The notes beneath the pieces were generated by a model. It saw only the letters and a program-made list of their open reading frames with translations, made no database searches and was not told the origin of the DNA. This document shows positions 14,501-23,054 of a stretch of DNA of 64,000 nt, piece by piece. The stretch is from assembly GCA_022410635.1 (NCBI GenBank), contig JAJVDF010000451.1, forward strand, positions 164,650 through 228,649, written 5' to 3'. Origin of the DNA: Tretioscincus oriximinensis (Eukaryota; Chordata; Lepidosauria; Squamata; Gymnophthalmidae). The position numbers and the translations under genes are program-made. The first letter of the stretch is position 1; each line of letters begins with the position of its first letter.

Positions 14501-17500
14501 GCTTGGTGGGAAAGATAGATGTAAGTCTTTGGGCAAATTTACCTTGTAAGCCACTCTGCATCTCTTTGGACTCTGAGAAAGGTGGGGTATAAATAGCAGA
14601 TTCTTCTACTACTTATAGAAGTAAGAGATTGTAGACCACAGAAGGAAGAGATTTCCAGGGCCATCATGTCCAACCTCTTCCTATTCAACACAGGAGTCAT
14701 TTAACCATCCAAGTCAGATAGCTGTGCAGTCTCCACCAAATGCACCACCTCCTACAGCAACCTATTCCACTGGCTAATCTGTCATTAAACAAAATACTGT
14801 CGCATGCCATGTCTAATTTGTGAGTTCACAATTTCCTGTACTTCAAAATGCTTGTGGCCATCAACAAAGGTGGGCAGTACAATAGCAGTTGCACGAGACA
14901 CTGAGGAGTGAGCTGGTTTCAGGAGGCACTAAAAGCCAGATGAACTCAAATTCAAAAGTCATTATTCTTACATGTTGTTTCAGTGGGAAGGGGCCCACAA
15001 ACTCCGAACTCAGTTTCCTTGAGGCATGAAAATACTGCAAATTCTTCACTGGAATTAAAAGTTTGTCTTTTTTTATTTTAAGGGACTAAAATTTCTCTTC
15101 CAAGTCCATCAATCAACCCTTTCACATGGCTGTTTTTGCTGGTTTCCTGTCCGAATTATACGTATGAGGTATTTTTGTTTGCTTTTTTTCTTAACATAAA
15201 TGTAAACCTCAATTTTATGAGCTAATAGGGACCAAAATATTGTTTGTGGGTTGCCACCTGTCCCACATTATAAGGGATGTCCTGTATGTCAGGTCAAAAT
15301 TAAGCATCCCGTATTATGAGTCAAGTCTCCGTATTCCTCGCAGGACGCAACAGCGCTTGACTTCCAGGTCCAACCTGGTGCACGTTGACGGCGGCTGTTG
15401 AGGGACAGAGCTTGGCCACCCACATGCCAAAGTGTCCCAAAATGTTACCCAGACCTATGGATGAGGCCAGCAGAACACAGCCGGCTCCCCTCCTTCAGCT
15501 GAATTCTCTGCAGATCGGCTCTGCCTGCTCTCAAATAGATCGGCTGAGGGGAGGAGAAGGTTCTGTTCCTCTTCCTTTTGCAATGCCGATCTCCAGGCAG
15601 AAGCCCCCAAAAGCAGGTGAAGGGCAGCCTGGGCTTAGGAAAAGGCTTCTCATAATACGCAGCCGGCTGATCGGCTCTGTTGGGCTGGCTGCGTATCATG
15701 AGAATTCATGTATATGTGTGAACAAACACGCCATTGTATATTCTGGAACATAGCTTTGTGGTGTGAAGGGATATGTATTTCCTTTATTTCCGGAATATAA
15801 ATTTATAGCGCTTTTTCAGTCGTCGTGTGAACAAGCCTTTAGAGCCCAAATTAGAGTGTCAAATTTCCTTGTGCCTTACTATTATCTTTAGCTGTTTATT
15901 ACTATCACATTTAGCTAAAATCCCTTTAATTAATCTTGAGGGGGGGGGGAGTAGTGTCCCGTATTTTGGGGCAATGTCCCATATTTTTAAGAGCATGTCC
16001 CTTATTTCACTTATCAAAAGGTGGCAACCCTAGTTGTTTGCTATGTGAGATGGGTGTGTGTATGAGAGAGAATTGAATTGACAGGCTTTGTTACTGGTAC
16101 TGTACTAAAAGAAATTGATTTCTTACCAGTACAGTAAAACCTTCAAGCTTTTCAGCATTTTTTTTTAAAAAAAACCATTCCCGAAGCCATATACATTGAA
16201 AGAAAAGTTCAGCTTTCTTTTAAGAAAATTTGCTGTGTTAGTCTATTTTATTTTTATTTTACCTTTGGCACTTCCATTTCTGTTAACAGCAAACAGAACA
16301 AGATGAGGCAACGAACATAAAACTGCTGCTGCTGGATGTGCACATGGAAGGAGATGAAAGAGAGGCTGTGTTGGTAGCACGACAGAGCAGTTCAGCAGCA
16401 TGTGCAGATAGAAAGGCTCTTAAAAGGCTTCTGCAGGCTTCAAGAGGTCTGGCCAGGGTGCCTTTCAACTGATGCAGCTGCTGATGGTGGTAGCAAGAGC
16501 AGCATTTGTGTGAAGCTCTTAAACCTTTTGCACTAGGTTCTGACTAGGATGTCTCCTTAGCCAGTCGGTGCAGCTGCTGAGGTGACCTCATCAGCTGACC
16601 AGATGACTCCTTTTTTTGGGGGGGGGGGGTTTGAAAACCCGATTTCGAGGTGCCTCCCAGTTTTTTCTGAGGAAATTTTTTTCAAAAAAAGATTTTTTTT
16701 GTTTTTTAATTTTTTTTTCCTCAGAAGAAATCGGGAGGCACCCCAAAAATGGGTTTTCAGCCCCTCCCCCCAAAAGGGGTCATCTGGTCAGCCTAGAATA
16801 TGCACATAGGATAGAGCTGCATCTTTTGAACACTGTTCTCACCACATACATCACCTCCTTCCTTCTTCTCCAGCTGATGGGGACAGCTGAGAAAGAAGCC
16901 CAGGTGGCCCATAAAAGACTTTTAAGATGGTTTATACAAGGTTTATTTCTTCTAGAATGTTTGAAGTTTCATTCCTTGTGCATTTTAAAGTGCTGTGTAA
17001 GCAGAAAAGTTGGTGTTTCTTCAAGCCCTGACTGAGTACATAGGAAAATAATTTTAAGTACATGACATACCACATGATAATCTGCCAGATAAAGATCTCA
17101 TCTTGTAAAGCAGGAGCAAATGTCATGTACAGGGTGGAGTCTCTTACTTTGTAATACAGCTGGGCTCTGAGGCACCAATGATCTCTTCCCAGTTCTCCAC
17201 CTCTGCTCATATACAGGGTGCTTCAAAAATGTATACCACTTAATAACCTGCTTATGTTCTTCAAAACTCAAACGTACGTCCGCCATGTTGATATTATTAT
17301 TCGATTATGCTGCCACCTGGGGAAGAAATATAACATTAGCCTCGTAGAGCGGGAAATCCTGAAATTTAACTTTGTAGAACAGTAAATACATTTTCTATGG
17401 AAGTTCAAAGTGTGTATACATTTTTTTGAAGCATCCTGTATATTAATTCCCAACCTTTGGTATATTTGGAGTTTGTGTTTGAACCCTTGCCTCTTTAAAG

Positions 17501-20500
17501 GTCCCCAGCCAGAATCTAGTTCTCCTACTATAGGTACGTAGGCCCAAAGCCTCTTGTAATATTTAAATGAACAACCTGCTGATGGTTAGCTCTATCACCA
17601 GCATCCCTCACAGAAATGTAATGCATATGGAACACAAACTTGTAACTATTCAAACAATAACAGAAACTTTATTGTCCAAACATATGAATAAAATGACTGG
17701 AAAACAGTTTCATTTAAGCATAGACTTATGTGTTCACATTTGGTTTTTAAATAGCCACTTCATCTCCCTACAATAACTCTGGGTTTCTTCCCTGACCCAT
17801 CCTCTTTCAATAGCTGTTTCCTCCTGCTTTGTAAGCAGTTATATCATAGACTTAAGCATTTCCATATTTGCTTAAGTCACTATGGCAATAGTCCTTTTTA
17901 TGGACAGGTAAGTTTCTCCACGTACCTCTCCTGGCTGACTGCTTTTCTCACCTTTCAAAGGGACTCAAAGCGGCTTACAAGGGTATTTTTACCCGAAGGC
18001 TCACCAGGTTCTGGTGGTTCCCATGTATCTACTTTGCAGTCAGTTACAATTTCTTGCAATCCATGCTTTCGAATAGCTGGGTTGGCTAGAGCTGCAGGCT
18101 AGTGGAAGGTGCTCACCCCTCCCCACGTCCCACACAGGGCTTCGAAACCCCATCTCCCAGCTGAGAGATGGACTAAAGCCTCAACCTCCTTTCTCTCTGC
18201 TTAACAAACCCTCTCTCCCTTTTACTCTCATAACCATCTCATCCCCTCAGCAAAACCTGCTTTGCTCCCATTGGCTGCTCTCTTCATGGTCATGCCCATT
18301 TCCACCAGAGCTTTGCCTAGTAGCCACACCCCTTTTTCTGGGCAAATGGGGGCCTCTCCCTTTGGGGTTTCTTAGCAAATAAATCTCAGTTAAATGAAGT
18401 CATCACAGCATTATCTGTATATGTTTTAAAACAGAAATGTTCACATATTGCAACATATTTTGAACAAATGAAGAACTAGAAAAAATATTACACTTGTCAA
18501 GTTTAAGGGACACAGAAGAACTGAAAGGCAGTGGACAAGGTGAATAGATGATAGACTGTTAGAATGACCTTAGAACTATAAAATTGCACTGTGAACCATT
18601 CTTAACTGTGAACAATCTCCTTACAGTCAATGGGATTTCAAATCAACAACAATCTATTAAAACAAGCAAAATTATTACAATATTTTGCCATAAAATAGTT
18701 GATCTTAAGTTTTGATATGTTTATATGCATTTTAATTGCCCCACACAAATCTTTGATTTAAGAGTACACTTATAATTTCTGAAATAACATCCTCTTTCCT
18801 CTTCCTGAAGGAGCCTCTTGCCTCTGTGAAGTCATTTTTAATTCTTTTGTTTTGCAATAACACCAAAAAGGACACTGGTTTATTTCCTTGAGTGAAGTGT
18901 GCATTCTATTTCCATAAAGTGAAGTCTTCAGCTTCCTTGTCCTAGCCCTTTTATGAAAACCTATTTTATGAAAACCTATTTGAATAGTTCTGGAGGCAAT
19001 TTGAGTATCTGCCTTGTATAAATTGCATATGCATACTGAATGGCAGATCTAGTAGTGTTGAAGGATCACCTGCCAACGTAGATATGCTACTTTTAATTCA
19101 TGTTTGATTGCTAGCCCTAGGATGGATGTCTGGATGTTGCCTCCGGGATGGAGCAACAGGCAGGACTCCTGAAATACCATTTGCAGGGAGTCATGAACAG
19201 GTACATATTTTGCTTTCCTCTGTTCGGACTGCCCAGGTGCATCTGGTGGGCCTCTGTGTGANACAGAATGCTGGACTTGATGGGCTGTGGCCTGATCCAG
19301 TATGGCTCTTCTTATGTTCTTAGCCCTTCTATGGCTGTTTCAATTTCCATATAACACCAATTGACACACCTTTTTTTATGACAATTTGTGAACACTGTCA
19401 AGCATATTTTTAGAAGTTTACTACAGCTGTTATTGACAGTTGCTGTAGGAATGATTGAAAAGTCAAGAGAAGGGTTCTCCTCCCTGATTGTAACATGGTG
19501 ATCTGAAGCAATTAGACACTACTTTTTTTGGGCAAGAGATAAGAGAAGCATTTCTGCTCCCAACCCTGAGTTGCCTATTCTGAAAAAGTTCCAATTTCTG
19601 CAAAGGTTTTCCTGTATCTTGATAGTATTCAGCGTCCAAAAGGATTTCAGAAAGGGCTCAATTACTGCCAAATCACAAGCAGAATATGCCCAGCCAGCAC
19701 TATCATGGTTCTGTATAATATTAGCACAGGGAAAAAAATAACAGGACAGGTTTGTACTTTTAAAGTGTATGGAAAAATGATTGCATGTATTATCAGGAAA
19801 TTGATAAACTGTCACAGGTTCAAAAGCAAATTAGAAGGATAGTGAGTGGCCTGGAAACCTACGAGGAGTGGTTAAAGAATCTGGGGAGTTTGGGTCTGCA
19901 AAAGAGAAGACTAAGAGGAAGAAGAAGAAGAAAAAGAAAAAGAAGAACTGGGTTCTTATACCCCGCTTTTCTCACCTTCTCAAAGGGACTCAAAGAGGCT
20001 TACAAGGGTATTTTTGCCCGTAGGCTTACATTCTATCTTCCCCACCAGGTTGTGGTGGTTCCCATGTATCTACTTGCATTCAGTTGCAATTCATGCTTTC
20101 GAATAGCTGGGTTGGCTAGAGCTACAACCTATGGAAGGTGCTCACCCCTCCCCACGTCCGACACAGGGCTTCGAAACACGATTTCCCAGATGAGAGACGG
20201 ATTCCTTTGCGACTGAGCTATCCATGCCTGAGCTATCTGTGCCTGATAGTTACCTACAAATATCTGAAGGGCTGTCATAGAACAGAGGGATCAACTCTGT
20301 TCCCATTGGTACATGGAAAGCCAAGAAAAAATGTGTTGGAATTTCAAGAATGTAGATTTGATATCACAAAAACATTTGACAGTAAGGATGATCAATCAGT
20401 GGAATAGACTCCCACAGGAGGTGTTGAGTTCTTCTTCACTGAAGGTTTTTAAACAGAGTCTGGACAGCATCTGTATGGGAATCCTGTAATTAGTAGAGGG

Positions 20501-21073
20501 TTAGACCCAGGGCTTTTTTTGTGACGGAACGCGCCGGAACGCAGTTCCGGCACCTTTTATTTAGGCGGGGGGGNNNNNNNNNNNNNNNNNNNNNNNNNNN
20601 NNNNNNNNNNNNNNNNNNNNNNNNNNNNNNNNNNNNNNNNNNNNNNNNNNNNNNNNNNNNNNNNNNNNNNNNNNNNNNNNNNNNNNNNNNNNNNNNNNNN
20701 NNNNNNNNNNNNNNNNNNNNNNNNNNNNNNNNNNNNNNNNNNNNNNNNNNNNNNNNNNNNNNNNNNNNNNNNNNNNNNNNNNNNNNNNNCCGCCCCTGCC
20801 GCCTCCCCCCCGCCCACCGCCGCCGGTGTTAGTTCCGGCACCTTTTGTTCTGGAAAAAAAGCACTGGTTAGACCTAATGACCATAGAGGTTCTTCCAAAT
20901 TTATGGTCCTATTAAAAGTCCTATTTTCCTTATCTAATAAAGCTGCAAACTCTTGTCTTTTTTATTCTTATTTACCATAATCCTTATTTTTGTACAGCAA
21001 AGGAGCTAGTAGCACTTTGAGANGAAAAGTGGGTGGCATAAGCTTTCGTAGACAAGTCTACTTCTTCAGATGC

Positions 21074-21132
<59 letters not shown>

Positions 21133-23011
21133 GTAGTAATCTTATGTTGTGTGCATATACCTGCACTATGTTGGATGCAGATACCATCACACATATGCAT
21201 ACAAGTGAAGCAAACACCCAAGCATATGCACTTATAATAGGGCTTTAATAGCAGAGGTTGAGAAAGTGTTCTCATAATGTCTTTACTTAGCTTCTGCCTC
21301 ACCACAGGTTGTTCAGATTCACTTAAGGAACTTACTTTCCACCAAATAACAAGGCCTTGTTTTGTAAGGTTCAGGAAATGGTAATCTTTTACCCATTCCC
21401 TGGGCCTTACAGAATATAATGGTCAATGCGCACGCGCGCAGCTGCGGTGGAGGGGGAGCGGCAGCGTGCGGGGGAGCGGTGGGGTGGGGAGCGGAGTGGC
21501 AGGGGGAGCGGCGGAGGGGGGGATGGGGGGCGGGGGGGTTTAGCAGCAACCCGGGATTTTAAAACTTTTTTTAAAAATCCAGCCGGGACAATAAAATTGT
21601 CCCTAAAACCATGAATGTCCCGGTTTACCGGGACGTATGGCAACCCTAAGGGTGAATAGAGAAAAAAATGTTTTCTCTATCACACAACACAAGGACCAGA
21701 GGGCACTCCTTGGAACTGTTGGGTAGAAAAGTGAGAACAGACAAAGGAAAGTATTTTTTCACCCAGAGGGTCATCGGCCTATGGAATTTACTTCCTGAAG
21801 AGGCAGTGGTAGCTAACAGCTTGGATAGTTTCAAGACAGGACTAGACAGGTTTATGGACACTAAGGGTATAAATGGATACTAAGATAGTTGTCTGGATGT
21901 CGCCTCCGGGATGGAGCCACAGGCAGGACTCCTGAAATACCATTTGCAGGGAGTCATGAACAGGCGCATATTTTGCTTTCCTCTGTTCGGACTGCCCAGG
22001 TGCATCTGGTGGGCCTCTGTGTGACACAGAATGCTGGATTCGATGGGCTGTGGCCTGATCCAGTATGGCTCTTCTTATGTTCTTATGAGGAATGAGTGAT
22101 CCATGCTACACTGAGATAACTGTACTGGCCCAGCCTCCATGCCAGTCAACTTCTAAAAGCTCTAATAGATACAAAGATTTGTGAGCTATGGAGCTCCAGG
22201 GGCTAATTTCATCAATGTATTCATATGTTTCAGGTCCAACAGTAAGCCTGACTAGGAAACAATTAGGACTATCTAATCCCAGTTTGTGAAACAGTCTATG
22301 TTCTTTTCTCTAATGATAAAGCCTGTAATATGTCTCTTAAACTGAAATATCCCTCAGCTCAATTTTTCCACAATTAGGGCTCCCTTCAGAATCATCAGGA
22401 AGGTTCCACCTCACTGGATCACTGTGGCCCCACTGAGCCTTATTCTGGGTTATATGTCGGTACAGAGCTTGGTCATCCACATGCCAGTGTAGGCTGTGGC
22501 AGGCCCCATTCGGAGCCTGCCATAGCCTACACTAGCATGTAGATGGCACACTCCTATTCTGAGATATAGCCAAGAAGAAGGCTCCGTGGGGACAGCGTTT
22601 CAATAATTCCTTCACTAAAAAGCTCTATTTACCCCCTGATTTTCTTGAGAGTACAAGCTTTCATAGCAGAGTTCCCTTTTTCCTGAATGATCTGGTGCAT
22701 GCACATGAGAAAAGCAAGAGCAGGCATGTGCACATGACTGGAGATTTATTAAGACATGCGTGCTGGAGTGCAGACGTTATGGGTGAGGGAAGACGGATGA
22801 GCAACCAGTTGGCAGACTGTGCACGAGAGTTCTTGGGGTTGCATTAGAACAGGAATACAATTCCCCGTTGATACATCAGCTCATCGCTATGGTATCACAG
22901 AAAAGTGAGGCAAACAAGCAATTGAGTTATTCCGGATATAAAATAAATTCTGAATTTAAACAACTTGTCTAGAGGGGCCCTAGAAATGGCAAAGCATGTT
23001 CAGTAAAACAT

Positions 23012-23054
<43 letters not shown>

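Larger units (their letters stand above)
19786..20912 (+). repeat. CR1-like LINE 3' end broken by two insertions
   Basis: LINE pieces 19786-19917 ([26 protein letters not shown]), 20232-20507 and 20867-20912 are collinear. A SINE sits at 19918-20228 and a hAT-type element at 20508-20866. The LINE ends taatgaccatagaggttctt. Confidence 0.75.

Noticed and set aside
21319..21643. Pro/Ser-rich and Arg/Gly-rich frames
   Set aside because: Arise from the GC-rich core of a hAT-type element ending at the gtatggcaaccct terminus.
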